Source of the DNA: Bacteroidota bacterium
Lineage (GTDB): Bacteria > Bacteroidota > Ignavibacteria > Tepidaquicellales > Tepidaquicellaceae
Assembly: GCA_021286895.1 (NCBI GenBank)
Contig: JAJTBN010000008.1
Coordinates: forward strand, 1 to 32,724
DNA length: 32,724 bases
Direction: 5' to 3'
The number at the start of each line of letters is the position of its first letter. Position 1 is the first letter of the stretch. The translations under genes were made by a program, and so were the position numbers. Below, in pieces: positions 13,807-23,105 of this stretch. The notes beneath the pieces are model-generated. The model saw nothing but the letters and a program-made list of their open reading frames with translations, did no database searches and was not told the origin of the DNA.

Positions 13807-16350
13807 TTATTTCAGAAGTATCATTTTTATCACCTCAGAATAAGTATCAGCGGACAGTCTACAGAAATACACTCCGGACGGAAGATGCCCGCCGTCGAAT
13901 TTTATTTCATACTCTCCCGCGTGTATCTTGCCATTCGCCAGTACCGCGATTTCCCTGCCGGATACGTCATATACTTTCAGACTCACTAAACCGTTTTCGC
14001 TTTTCCGTTTTCCATTTTCGTCAGACGGGATGGAGAATTTTATTGTTGTCGAGGGATTAAAAGGATTCGGGTAATTCTGTTTTAATGAAAATGATTTTAA
14101 GAGCGTAACCTCATTCCGCACTCCCGTCTGGTATGCCGAAACTCTCGAAATCGTTTCTATCTCAGCGATACCTGCGGATGACATTCCGTTTACAGTTCCT
14201 GTGAAACTTTTCACTATCACTTTCATTCTGTCGGCTTTAACGTAAGGAGTCACTTTCACGGACTTGCCGTTTATATCGAGCGGGCCTGTTGACGCGATGT
14301 GCCCTGTTTCGCCTGACCCTTCATACAGAAAAATCTCGCAGTCATTTACCTGAATGTTTGTGCCGTTCTGAGGATTCGGATATATATTATATAATATTAT
14401 TTCTTTTATATCTATCGGTATCGGCCATTGAAGTTCTACATACTCATTGTCTCCGCCGGCCGCTATCCAGTTTACACCCGGGTCTGTATTCCGGGCTTTC
14501 CTGTCGACAGTGTTTTTACCATAATAACTAATACCGTTCTCGGTTCTGTAACTGCTCTGCGTTACAGAAGCGGATGTAGAATAATTTGTGAACTGGGCTG
14601 CCGTGTTGTTTGGAGGTACAATCATCAGAGAATGCCCCGCGTGACATCCTACGCATTTCGTACCCGAACCGTTTTTATCAAAATTCATTCCTGTAACGTG
14701 CGCGGTTTTTCCCATGCTGTTTACGAGTACATGACCGGAAGAGTCTGTCATCTGTTCGAACATTGAGAGATTAGCCGGAATGTCCTGCTGACCTATCTTT
14801 CCGTCATAATTTACCGTAACCTCTCTGAAAAGAATCGGCAGGTCAAGCCCGTCGGGACTCGTCCTCTGAAAATTAATGAAAAATCTGAACTTCGCGTTCT
14901 TCGTCAGCGGCGGCGCGTCGTCAATCGGAGCGTCAACAGGGGCATTTGCATATATATTCAGGTTGTCAAAACGGAAAAAACCGCCCTGCAAAAATGTTGA
15001 GGGATTCGAAGTCGGCGGTAATTTGTTTGTATCGTAATCCGTTAAATAGGCCGGAACAGGCGGCGGAGGTTTCGGCGCGAGAAGTTCGGCGTTAAGTTCC
15101 AGCGTACCGGGCAAGTCCACAACTTGCTGCATTCCGGTACCGTTTTTATTACAGACATAAACGCCGTAATCCTGCTGTTCAACTGAATTCGCGTAAGAAA
15201 ACAAAACTCTTCCGTCGGGAAGCGGCAGCGGGTCGGTCGCGTACGGCGGCAGACATGTACCTGTCGAAGGAGGATTCGTCACGTATAACGCTGTTGATGT
15301 ATCCACACCGGCTATGTGTGAATATTCGGAAAACCCGGACGGATAATACCTTATACCAGGGCTTCCTCCCGTGTACACCATCGGCATGTGCGGTATATAC
15401 ACTCCGTAAATTTCACCGGTCTGAGAAATCCGCGGCCTGTACGTAAAAAGTGTATTTCTTTTCCTCGGGTCGCCTGAGTAAAACCTTATCATATCACCGT
15501 CGGGATTTATTATATTTGCCTGCCATATATTTCCGATATCAGTGTTTAAAGCCTCTGATATATTTCTTGTCAAACCGCTCGCTGTAACATTACTCGGCAT
15601 GTCAATGTTCAGCCACCATCTTGAATAAACTATTCTGCCTGTGGCAGGGTCTATTGTCGGTTTTTCCGCGCCGTTCCTGTCGGAAGTTATCCTGAACATA
15701 TTATTGCCAGCGGTATCCGTTATAAAGAGGTTCGTAACAAGCGCGGAGCCAAACTGCGAAACAGCCGGATAGCGGGTGGAAGCGAAAACAATCTTCCCGT
15801 CGGATGTATAAACAGGGTCTATATCGTCGTACCTTACGAACCTATACGCCGCGGGTCCGAATTGTGAGAGGTCTATAAATCTGTCCGTATGTGTGATTTT
15901 CCTGAATCCAGTACCGTCTTTTTTAATTTCGTATATTCTCCATGAACTGTCGCGGCTTTCTATTCCCGCGAACAGAATCCTGAATCCGTCCCAGTTTACG
16001 CAAGGCTGCTGGACGTCAATAATTCGTATGCCGTTGAAAAGCATCGTGCTGTCAACAAGCGTTCTTACAGAGCCGTCGGACTCCCTGACCAGCAGCCTTC
16101 CGCCGGGAGATGAAAAACGCGAATGCGGGCCCATACCGGGGAGAAGACCTGAGGATGGAAAAAAGACATTACCGTTAGTTACATGATTTCTCGACACAAA
16201 AACGAGCGGCATGTCAAACGATGTCTGCAAAGAGGCGCTTTCATCAAAACACAAAAGTATAAATACCGCGGCAGCGGGATATAAGAATAAAATCCTGAAG
16301 CAACGTTCAAATAATTCAGTATTAAAAATATTTTTTTTGCCTTTGGGCAA
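13807..16350 (-). CDS. T9SS cargo: TolB-like propeller with a single CxxCH heme motif
   Basis: An 847-residue exported protein. After an N-terminal hydrophobic segment (about residues 21-38, FLYPAAAVFILLC) comes a beta-propeller region with PD40/TolB-like blades (DPVYTSDGKIVFASTR, DGTGFRKITHTDRF). KCVGCHAGH places a c-type heme motif at Cys566, Cys569 and His570. A discoidin-like region follows (ELQWPIPIDIKEIILYNIY, about residues 640-720). The T9SS domain begins near residue 755 (LKQNYPNPFNPSTT) and ends EVIKMILLK. The first in-frame start is TTG at 16350; a stop lies a few codons upstream and no ATG fits, so the start is uncertain. The overall layout recalls secreted proteins related to the hydrazine synthase alpha middle domain, but function is not established. 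It is divergent from the next gene. Confidence 0.8.
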   Translation of the reverse strand: MPKGKKNIFNTELFERCFRILFLYPAAAVFILLCFDESASLQTSFDMPLVFVSRNHVTNGNVFFPSSGLLPGMGPHSRFSSPGGRLLVRESDGSVRTLVDSTMLFNGIRIIDVQQPCVNWDGFRILFAGIESRDSSWRIYEIKKDGTGFRKITHTDRFIDLSQFGPAAYRFVRYDDIDPVYTSDGKIVFASTRYPAVSQFGSALVTNLFITDTAGNNMFRITSDRNGAEKPTIDPATGRIVYSRWWLNIDMPSNVTASGLTRNISEALNTDIGNIWQANIINPDGDMIRFYSGDPRKRNTLFTYRPRISQTGEIYGVYIPHMPMVYTGGSPGIRYYPSGFSEYSHIAGVDTSTALYVTNPPSTGTCLPPYATDPLPLPDGRVLFSYANSVEQQDYGVYVCNKNGTGMQQVVDLPGTLELNAELLAPKPPPPVPAYLTDYDTNKLPPTSNPSTFLQGGFFRFDNLNIYANAPVDAPIDDAPPLTKNAKFRFFINFQRTSPDGLDLPILFREVTVNYDGKIGQQDIPANLSMFEQMTDSSGHVLVNSMGKTAHVTGMNFDKNGSGTKCVGCHAGHSLMIVPPNNTAAQFTNYSTSASVTQSSYRTENGISYYGKNTVDRKARNTDPGVNWIAAGGDNEYVELQWPIPIDIKEIILYNIYPNPQNGTNIQVNDCEIFLYEGSGETGHIASTGPLDINGKSVKVTPYVKADRMKVIVKSFTGTVNGMSSAGIAEIETISRVSAYQTGVRNEVTLLKSFSLKQNYPNPFNPSTTIKFSIPSDENGKRKSENGLVSLKVYDVSGREIAVLANGKIHAGEYEIKFDGGHLPSGVYFCRLSADTYSEVIKMILLK

Positions 16351-16437
16351 TCCTGTAATAATAATTTATGAACCTGATAATTTTATTCGCTGTTCATTTG
16401 TTTTAATAATTAATTGTTAAATTAAGTTCCTTGGACA

Positions 16438-18594
16438 ATGAGAATGAAAACAACACTTTTACTTCTGGTTTTGTCCGCGTTTTTTCAAGTTGCATATACA
16501 CAGGGCTTTAACACGGTTTACAGCCCGGACGGAATATATGTTTTCGCGGCAGGAAATCAGGGCAGCATTTTTCGTTCCGCGGACGGCGGAGCGTCATACG
16601 CGTCTTATACTATCAACAACACCGTAAACTATCTGTCATGTTTCGCTTTCGACAGCACGGTCTGGTTCGGTGGTTCAAACGGCAGCGTATACAGAACTTC
16701 GAAATACTTCATGAACCCGTCTGCATACGCCACAGGAAGTCCTTATCCGGTAAACTCGGTATATTTTCTGAATAAAAGGCTCGGCTTTATTTGCGGTGAC
16801 AGCGGCGCTGTAATGCGGACTACGAACGGCGGGTTCAACTGGTCTCCGCTGAATACAGGAACGGCCGCCGTAAAATACAACAGCATATACTTTCTCGACA
16901 GCCTTAACGGCGCGCTGGCGGGAAACAACGGCTACATTTACATCACATCGAACGGAGGAGCCTCATGGACTATACAGACATCGGGCACTGCGCGGAATCT
17001 ACTGAAGATAAAATATTTTCAGGGCGGAATCGTCTCGGCCGGCGAGTATGGGACATTTGTAATCAAAGATGATACTGCTGCGTTTAAGTCCGTAAACATG
17101 AGAATTGATTCCGATATAAGAGGTCTTGCCGGAAACAGTATCGGGAAAGTTCATCTCTGCGGAGGCGGAGGATTTATAAGAAACAATTCGAACGGGTCAA
17201 AGGCATTTCTGAACTTCGAGATTAATCCTATGGTCGCCGATTTGAAGGATATCTGCTATACGGATTCGCTGACCGGTTTTGCCGTAAGCAGTCTTAATCA
17301 GGCGGTAATAAAGACAACCAACGGCGGCGCAAACTGGCAGCTGAGCCCGGGGACAACAGTGACATTCGCCTGGTCGACTAAGATGAGCACATCCGGCGGT
17401 ATCGGAAATAACCTGTGCCGTCATCCTTATGACAGGAACACGCTATTCTGCATGTTCGGAAACAGAGTGTATGTAAGCAGGAACAGGGGCGATAACTGGA
17501 GCCAGATTTCAACGACGTCTTTAGGAACAAACGCGCATGATTTTTTCGTCAGCCCTGTCGATACGAACATCTGGCTTTGCGCGATTGAAAGTTCGCCCGA
17601 CAAAGTTATACGTTCGACCGATTACGGAACTACGTGGAGCACGGTACTTTCGATTAACTTCAGCAATTACGGGACGCCGCTGGAAATCGACCAGAACAAT
17701 CCTTCCGTGTTTTATTACGCTCCCGACGGAGGGGGGTTCTACAAATCGACCGACAACGGCGCTACGTTCACGGAAATAAGCGGCAACTACCCGTTCAGAA
17801 GTCCCTGCGACGTAATGGTCATGCCGGACAGTTCAAACGTAATATTTATAGCGGACGGTGTGACAGGTTCAGGACTCGGCGATATTTTTAAAACAGTCAA
17901 CGGAGGCGTCAACTGGACAAAAGTCCAGACAAACACATCGTCGAGCGAAATTCCCGCTCTTTGCAATTCGGTTTTTGACAGAAGCACTATGTTCGCCACA
18001 AACTGGAGCGGAGGCGACATATATAGAACTACGAATTTCGGCGACAATTGGTCTCTGTTAAGAACAAACTCCGCTTCCGGATGGGCAGCGGATATATGCA
18101 GGGAAGACCCGACTTTAATAATAACGGGCAGTTACGGTTCAAGCACATTCCTTTCCACTGACAGAGGAGCCACATTTACGACTATCTCGATAAGCGGAGG
18201 AGCAGGCGCAGGCGAAATAGCGGTCGACAGAGGCTATGTTATCGACATGAGAACAGGGGCAATAATGAAACTCACCGCCAACTATACAGTTGTCACAAAA
18301 ACATCAGAAAACCTTATTTCGACAGTACCGTCGGATTTCAAACTTTATCAGAATTATCCGAATCCGTTTAACCCCTCAACAATAGTAAAATTCGATTTGC
18401 CTGAAAGCGGCCTTACAACAGTAAAAATTTTCGACGTGCTCGGCAGAGAAGTCATTTCTCTACTTAACGAACACAGAAATGCCGGCACGCACGAAATAGT
18501 TTTCAATGCTTCCGGTTTATCTTCGGGAGTATACTTCTGCAGGATTGACTTCGGAGGAAGAACTGACATTAAAAAATTAACGCTTATAAAATAA
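16438..18594 (+). CDS. T9SS cargo: BNR/Ycf48-like propeller protein
   Basis: A 718-residue secreted protein with a signal peptide (LLLVLSAFFQVAYTQ, cleavage near residue 21). About ten Asp-box-type repeats run through the body (FRSADGGASY, MRTTNGGFNW, YITSNGGASW, IKTTNGGANW, IRSTDYGTTW, YKSTDNGATF, FKTVNGGVNW, YRTTNFGDNW, FLSTDRGATF). They indicate two stacked propellers of the sortilin/Ycf48/sialidase-repeat type with no catalytic residues visible. A T9SS domain starts at LYQNYPNPFNPSTI (about residue 635) and ends DIKKLTLIK. ATG at 16438 or 16444 are both possible starts. Its TAA overlaps the start of the next gene (TAATG), so the two are translationally coupled. Confidence 0.87.
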   Translation: MRMKTTLLLLVLSAFFQVAYTQGFNTVYSPDGIYVFAAGNQGSIFRSADGGASYASYTINNTVNYLSCFAFDSTVWFGGSNGSVYRTSKYFMNPSAYATGSPYPVNSVYFLNKRLGFICGDSGAVMRTTNGGFNWSPLNTGTAAVKYNSIYFLDSLNGALAGNNGYIYITSNGGASWTIQTSGTARNLLKIKYFQGGIVSAGEYGTFVIKDDTAAFKSVNMRIDSDIRGLAGNSIGKVHLCGGGGFIRNNSNGSKAFLNFEINPMVADLKDICYTDSLTGFAVSSLNQAVIKTTNGGANWQLSPGTTVTFAWSTKMSTSGGIGNNLCRHPYDRNTLFCMFGNRVYVSRNRGDNWSQISTTSLGTNAHDFFVSPVDTNIWLCAIESSPDKVIRSTDYGTTWSTVLSINFSNYGTPLEIDQNNPSVFYYAPDGGGFYKSTDNGATFTEISGNYPFRSPCDVMVMPDSSNVIFIADGVTGSGLGDIFKTVNGGVNWTKVQTNTSSSEIPALCNSVFDRSTMFATNWSGGDIYRTTNFGDNWSLLRTNSASGWAADICREDPTLIITGSYGSSTFLSTDRGATFTTISISGGAGAGEIAVDRGYVIDMRTGAIMKLTANYTVVTKTSENLISTVPSDFKLYQNYPNPFNPSTIVKFDLPESGLTTVKIFDVLGREVISLLNEHRNAGTHEIVFNASGLSSGVYFCRIDFGGRTDIKKLTLIK

Positions 18595-19418
18595 TGAAAA
18601 AAATATTCATATTCGTTTCGATACTGCTGTTCATTACGATTCTTGTCTTTGAAACACTCAACGCGTTCAACGACGGAATAGTTAACCTGACGAGGAGGCG
18701 GGGAAACACCGAAGGATGCACATGTCACGGATTAAGCACAAGCGCGCAGGTTCACGCTTTCATTACCGGACCCTCAAGCGTCAGAGCCGGAGACACTGCC
18801 GAGTACAGGTTGAAGATAACCGGCGGACCGCTTGTACGCGCGGGCTGTGATATATCCGCCGCGAACGGATTGGTTATAGTATCGGCTCTCGACACGATGC
18901 TTCAGAGGATACAGGCAACAGTCGGAGTATACGAACTTACGCATAAATGGCCTAAACTTACCGCCGCGGATACCGTTACGTTTATATACAGGTACATAGC
19001 TCCGAATACTCCCGGGACCTTTGACACGCTTTACGCGAATGCAAATTCGGTTAACTTTGATTCTTTGGATACGGGCGATATGTGGAACTATGCCGCCGAC
19101 AGGATTATTTCAATCACAAGTTCGATTGACGTAAGAAACATCAGTACGAACGCGGCCGATTTCCGTTTAATGCAGAATTATCCGAACCCGTTTAACCCGG
19201 CTACGAAAATAGTATTCAGCATCAGGGAAAGCGGGAATGCAAAGCTCAGTATATTCGATCTGACCGGAAGAGAAGTGGCATCGCCTTTTAACGGATACAT
19301 GCGGGCGGGAACCTACGAATACACGTTCAGCGGCAACGGGCTCGCCGGCGGCGTTTATTTTTACAGGCTGATTTCGGGAGGCTTTACTGAAACGAAAAAA
19401 ATGATTCTCACAAAATAA
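18594..19418 (+). CDS. T9SS cargo with a choice-of-anchor V-like domain and CxCH motif
   Basis: A 274-residue secreted protein. Residues 1-24 are a signal peptide (IFVSILLFITILVFETLNAF). The next region, RRGNTEGCTCHGLSTSAQVHAFITGPSSVRAGDTAEYRLKI, matches the opening of choice-of-anchor V/Reeler-like domains, which usually carry a CxxCH heme-type motif. Here the spacing is shorter: Cys42-Thr-Cys44-His45. An Ig-like domain continues to about residue 175. The T9SS domain is at about 196-274 (LMQNYPNPFNPATK ... ETKKMILTK). Its ATG overlaps the stop of the BNR protein gene by one base, so the products are likely made together and may be partners. Confidence 0.84.
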   Translation: MKKIFIFVSILLFITILVFETLNAFNDGIVNLTRRRGNTEGCTCHGLSTSAQVHAFITGPSSVRAGDTAEYRLKITGGPLVRAGCDISAANGLVIVSALDTMLQRIQATVGVYELTHKWPKLTAADTVTFIYRYIAPNTPGTFDTLYANANSVNFDSLDTGDMWNYAADRIISITSSIDVRNISTNAADFRLMQNYPNPFNPATKIVFSIRESGNAKLSIFDLTGREVASPFNGYMRAGTYEYTFSGNGLAGGVYFYRLISGGFTETKKMILTK

Positions 19419-19431
19419 TACATGATTTCAC

Positions 19432-19467
19432 TTGACAAGTACGGACATTATCCATATTTTTATATGG
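19432..19467 (+). promoter_or_regulatory. Candidate promoter of the DinB-like gene
   Basis: TTGACA at 19432-19437 is followed after 17 bases by TATTTTTA (19455-19462), which fits both a relaxed -10 box and the Bacteroidota TAnnTTTG element. A six-pair hairpin CCATAT/ATATGG overlaps it. It lies about 60 bases before the DinB-like ATG. Confidence 0.35.
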
Positions 19468-19522
19468 CATAATTATTAAAGCCATATTATAGCAACAATT
19501 CAGTAAAAACAAAAACAACGAC

Positions 19523-20026
19523 ATGACAATTGCAGAAAAATTAGCGGCTGAACTGAAACACGAATCGGCTACTACAAGAAAAATCCTCGAACGCGTTCCG
19601 TTCGAAAAAGCGGGATGGAGACCCCACGAAAAGAGCATGACTCTTGCGCATCTTGCCACACATGTTGCGGAAATTCCTTTCTGGCTTGAAACAACTGTCA
19701 AAACCGACTCGCTTGACTTCGCCAATACCGATTACAAGATTGAAGACGCGGTTTCGACGGAAGTTCTGATTTCAAAATTTGAAAAATCGGTCAGGGGCGC
19801 GGAAGAAGCGCTCGCGGGTTGCGGCGATGAAGAGATGAAAAAAGGCTGGACGCTGAAAAACGGCGATACTGTCTATTTCACAAGATGCAAGGAAGAAGTA
19901 ATAAGAGACATGTGTATGAATCATCTTGTTCATCACAGGGCACAGCTCGGTGTTTACCTGAGGCTTCTCGGCATTCCTCTGCCCGGCTCATACGGTCCTA
20001 CAGCCGACGAGAAAGCAGGAATGTAA
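19523..20026 (+). CDS. DinB-like metal-binding four-helix protein
   Basis: A 167-residue cytoplasmic protein of the DinB/YfiT-like superfamily, four-helix bundles that bind a divalent metal through a His triad and often act as thiol-dependent S-transferases or are induced by stress. Typical features are WRPHEKSMTLAHLATHVAEIPFW (His43 and His47) and NHLVHHRAQLGVYLRLLGIPLPGSYGPT (His134, His137 and His138). His47, His134 and His138 are the best candidates for the metal site. The length is normal. It stands alone between a candidate promoter and a terminator; the substrate is unknown. Confidence 0.87.
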   Translation: MTIAEKLAAELKHESATTRKILERVPFEKAGWRPHEKSMTLAHLATHVAEIPFWLETTVKTDSLDFANTDYKIEDAVSTEVLISKFEKSVRGAEEALAGCGDEEMKKGWTLKNGDTVYFTRCKEEVIRDMCMNHLVHHRAQLGVYLRLLGIPLPGSYGPTADEKAGM

Positions 20027-20054
20027 ACAGCCGGAAACGCGGCAGTGTTTAAAG

Positions 20055-20079
20055 GCGGTTCGCATGAACCGCTTTTTTT
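20055..20079 (+). terminator. Rho-independent terminator after the DinB-like gene
   Basis: Stem GCGGTTC (20055-20061), loop GCAT, GAACCGC (20066-20072), then seven T. It overlaps the last codons of the converging DUF2007 gene. Confidence 0.88.
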
Positions 20080-20407
20080 ATTCTATAATGTTCAGGCCTT
20101 TCAGATATTCCACGGCTTTTTCCAAATCCTTTTTAAGCACCATCAGTCTTATCCCCTGCGAGAACGCGAGCGAAGGACGCATCGAACCGTCGCTGCTTCC
20201 GAGAAGATAACAGTCTATTCCCGCTTCTTCGAGCCGTTCCTTCGCAATCTCTGCGTCAACGTCGCTGTAAAACATGGCGGCTGTCTCAACTTCCATATTC
20301 TCTTCTGCTTGGGTCGCTTCAATAACGGCGCCGCAGTGCGGACAGATTCTGTCGCTTTCGCTTATTTCACCTCCGCATTCGGAACAGACAAATGAATTAT
20401 CATCCAT
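20078..20407 (-). CDS. Zinc-ribbon plus DUF2007 signal-transducer-like protein
   Basis: A 109-residue protein with an N-terminal zinc ribbon (FVCSECGGEISESDRICPHCG, Cys at about 8, 11, 22 and 25) and a C-terminal domain like DUF2007 (TAAMFYSDVDAEIAKERLEEAGIDCYLLG ... LMVLKKDLEKAVEYLKG). The latter is a ferredoxin-like fold annotated as a putative prokaryotic signal-transducing domain. No membrane segment is present, so it is probably cytoplasmic. Its partner is unknown. It converges with the DinB-like gene, and the shared terminator overlaps its 3' end. Confidence 0.82.
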   Translation of the reverse strand: MDDNSFVCSECGGEISESDRICPHCGAVIEATQAEENMEVETAAMFYSDVDAEIAKERLEEAGIDCYLLGSSDGSMRPSLAFSQGIRLMVLKKDLEKAVEYLKGLNIIE

Positions 20408-20674
20408 AATATGCTACAAAATATTATTGAATTGGTTTTTCAAAAATATGAATTTCAGTCTTTAAAATACATCGATATACTTTACAGTGTCAAATAATCT
20501 TCAAAATTTCACCATTTTTAAACAAAATACCTGTTTACAATCAATAATATTCTTTTTATATTATTGCGGGGAGAATATTGTTTACTACTAATACTCATCT
20601 GTAAAAATTGCTCGAGTAACTCCGCTTAAGATTTAAGAATAAAAGTCATTTTCTTTAATCAAAAGGAGACACAA

Positions 20675-22525
20675 ATGAGAACCAGATTTTTACTAACCCT
20701 GCTGCTAATCCTTTTTGCAGGAATTCTTATCGCTCAATCCGACAGGAATTCCAGCACGGTTATCAACACTGACAGGCTTTACGGTATAACCGACGGCGAA
20801 AGGAACTACGAACAAAACAGAACAACAATTCAGATTCCTCAGGAATTGTTCATACGTCTCGAGCAGGCGAGACAGAACGGCGATGTCACTGAAGCCGAAA
20901 GAATAAACAGTGAAATAGAAAAGTACACGCCGGGACTGATAAAAGTCAGGAACAACGAATCGAACGGCGTGACAATCGCGCCCCCGCCGCAATGCCCGCC
21001 TCCATACAGCCCTGACTGGATGACCACCGATGTGCTCATAAGAGCCGGAAAAGTCGGAGGTTATTATTCAACAGAAGGCTACAGAAGGACGCTCGACATC
21101 AAATCGGCCAAGGATGGAAACCTGTATCTCGCGCTCTGCACGGATTCTACCGCGGGAGTAACGCACTACCTTTATTTTTACAGGTCCACAAACACAGGTT
21201 TGACCTGGACAAACGTGGGCGGTATTCAGGGAACCGGTACCTTTACTTCCGTTTCAATGACGATTGACAGAAAGGGAACCGTTAACGACTCCATCAGAAT
21301 TTCGGCGTACTATACCTACGGAACCGGAGCCAATGGCAACGACGCGGGAGTGTATCTGTTCTCGTTCAGACCGAGGCTTGTGAATGACGATTACAGATTT
21401 TCGACACTATCCGCGCCGACAACAGGAAGAAAATTTAATTTTGTATCGGCGGTAAGCGACGGATGGTACTACGACGCTGTTACATATACGGGTGTCATAG
21501 TCGGTGAATATTCCAACGCGATGGACAGCTGCGCCTCAATGCGATTCTTCCGTTCCACCGATTGGGGAATAAATCACACCGGTGTTTCGCTTGCAGGCGT
21601 CTATACAGGCTATCAGGGCGATTTTTATCCCGTCGCGTGTCTGAAAAGAACACAGAACGTTTACAGCGATTCTGTTTATATTGCAGTGGAAAGAAGATTC
21701 TCCACTTCAAACATCGCTGTAAGAATCTTTATTACGCCATGGAGTCCGACAACAGCCACAACCATTAATTATCTGACTACGGCGACGGCTGTTTACAAAA
21801 GACCTTCACTTACTGTAAGAGAAACACAATACTCGCTTCCGAGGCAGATTCTCGTAACTTACACAAAGGACGGTGCCTGTTATTATTCTTATTCACTTAC
21901 GGACGGAGCCTCATGGATTCTTGACAACACACTTGACCCGCATTTATCAAGCACCGGTTTCTTTACATGTTGTTCATCAGATACCCTTACTACTACCGGC
22001 TGCTTCGCTGCTGTTTTCACTACCGCAGGGGGTGACTCTGTGTCAGTAAGAAGAGGATTCCCCGGAAACCTCAGCAGCGGTACGGTTCAGTACAAACTTA
22101 ACAGCGCTTATTCATCAGGAACGGCGATGCCTGTCGTCGCGATTTACAGGAACGGAACTTCGCAACTTGCGGACGTGACATACGCGGGCTCGGGACCGAG
22201 TGACTGCTGGTTCGACGCAGAGAACCTTCCGACGGGAATCAACGTGCCTATCGGTACGGCGGACAGGTACGACCTTGAACAGAACTTTCCCAATCCGTTC
22301 AACCCCTCAACCGCGATTATATTCAGCATTGCAAAACCTGAATTCGTCAAACTTGCTGTTTACGACATAAGCGGCAGAGAAGTCGAAGTTATGCTTAACC
22401 GTCAGATGAATCAGGGAAAATACAGCATAGATTTTAATGCCAAAGGACTTTCGAGCGGAGTTTATTTCTATAAACTTACAGCGGGAAATTTTACATCGGT
22501 AAAAAAGATGATATTGATTAAATAA
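20675..22525 (+). CDS. Secreted protein with T9SS type A sorting domain, sialidase-like repeats
   Basis: A 616-residue exported protein: signal peptide residues 1-20 (LLLILFAGILIAQ), then a helical, charged stretch (about residues 45-85, TTIQIPQELFIRLEQARQNGDVTEAE in pieces), then a beta-rich region with Asp-box-like strings (YRSTNTGLTW about residue 170, RSTDWGIN about residue 292). The T9SS domain begins at LEQNFPNPFNPSTA (about residue 535) and ends SVKKMILIK. It has a strong Shine-Dalgarno sequence (AAAGGAGA, about 8 nt before the ATG), as in the first T9SS cargo gene at 2026. The body may be a propeller, but no catalytic motif can be assigned. A terminator follows. Confidence 0.87.
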   Translation: MRTRFLLTLLLILFAGILIAQSDRNSSTVINTDRLYGITDGERNYEQNRTTIQIPQELFIRLEQARQNGDVTEAERINSEIEKYTPGLIKVRNNESNGVTIAPPPQCPPPYSPDWMTTDVLIRAGKVGGYYSTEGYRRTLDIKSAKDGNLYLALCTDSTAGVTHYLYFYRSTNTGLTWTNVGGIQGTGTFTSVSMTIDRKGTVNDSIRISAYYTYGTGANGNDAGVYLFSFRPRLVNDDYRFSTLSAPTTGRKFNFVSAVSDGWYYDAVTYTGVIVGEYSNAMDSCASMRFFRSTDWGINHTGVSLAGVYTGYQGDFYPVACLKRTQNVYSDSVYIAVERRFSTSNIAVRIFITPWSPTTATTINYLTTATAVYKRPSLTVRETQYSLPRQILVTYTKDGACYYSYSLTDGASWILDNTLDPHLSSTGFFTCCSSDTLTTTGCFAAVFTTAGGDSVSVRRGFPGNLSSGTVQYKLNSAYSSGTAMPVVAIYRNGTSQLADVTYAGSGPSDCWFDAENLPTGINVPIGTADRYDLEQNFPNPFNPSTAIIFSIAKPEFVKLAVYDISGREVEVMLNRQMNQGKYSIDFNAKGLSSGVYFYKLTAGNFTSVKKMILIK

Positions 22526-22556
22526 TAACTCCTTTTGGTTTGTTGAGATGATGGCT

Positions 22557-22585
22557 AAAGGCTGTTCGAGAGAACAGCCTTTTTC
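22557..22585 (+). terminator. Rho-independent terminator after the T9SS cargo gene
   Basis: Eleven-pair perfect stem AAAGGCTGTTC (22557-22567), tetraloop GAGA, GAACAGCCTTT (22572-22582), running into a T tract. It is shared with the end of the converging lipoprotein gene. Confidence 0.9.
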
Positions 22586-23010
22586 TATTTGTATAAAAAC
22601 GTTACCGTGCTTATGCCGTTCCTGCCCGAGGCTATCGCGACTGAAACGCTGCGGTTGTCATTCTTTCGTGTAAACGAAACCGAAAATGTGTTGCTCTCTT
22701 CCCGTCCGTTTATTTCCGGAGTCTGTTCCTCATAACCGGCAAGAGCCGCATTTTTTCTGTATTCGTGCAGGAGCCGCGCTCCGGGCATCTCCGCCTGCAT
22801 CATCACTGTAGTACCGTCTTTCGATATGTTTACAGACAGCACTTTGCCGTTAGGCGGAACGGGAAATTCCGAAGGATAATCCGCAGGCAGCGTCAAACCT
22901 GTCGAGCCGGCTTCCGTTCTGGTTTTATCCTGAACTCCGTCGTTTTGTTTCTTTCCGCACCCAGCCGCGAATACAGCAAGAATAAGTAAGAGTGTAATAA
23001 AATGTTTCAT
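22585..23010 (-). CDS. Hypothetical lipoprotein
   Basis: A 141-residue protein with a clear lipoprotein signal: LLLILAVFAAGCGKK, lipobox Cys at residue 18. A low-complexity Asp/Gly/Thr linker follows, then a compact domain with P-A-D-Y-P-S-E-F-P-V-P near residues 42-52 and strands such as GTTVMMQAEMPG and NTFSVSFTRK. The proline-rich string followed by a beta domain is common in small envelope lipoproteins, but I do not recognise a characterised family. The region between 23011 and 23105 is its promoter, shared divergently with the small membrane protein. Confidence 0.74.
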   Translation of the reverse strand: MKHFITLLLILAVFAAGCGKKQNDGVQDKTRTEAGSTGLTLPADYPSEFPVPPNGKVLSVNISKDGTTVMMQAEMPGARLLHEYRKNAALAGYEEQTPEINGREESNTFSVSFTRKNDNRSVSVAIASGRNGISTVTFLYK

Positions 23011-23105
23011 TGTCTGTTTATGATTTCGTAATATATAATAACTTTCTTTTATAAAAGAGACTGTATAATTTACAAATTACAGACAAAAAATTTTAGGAGA
23101 ATAAA

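Noticed and set aside
19452-19467. Hairpin CCATAT/ATATGG as a terminator for the T9SS pair
   Set aside because: The stem is short and AT-rich and no T tract follows; it overlaps a better promoter candidate for the DinB-like gene.
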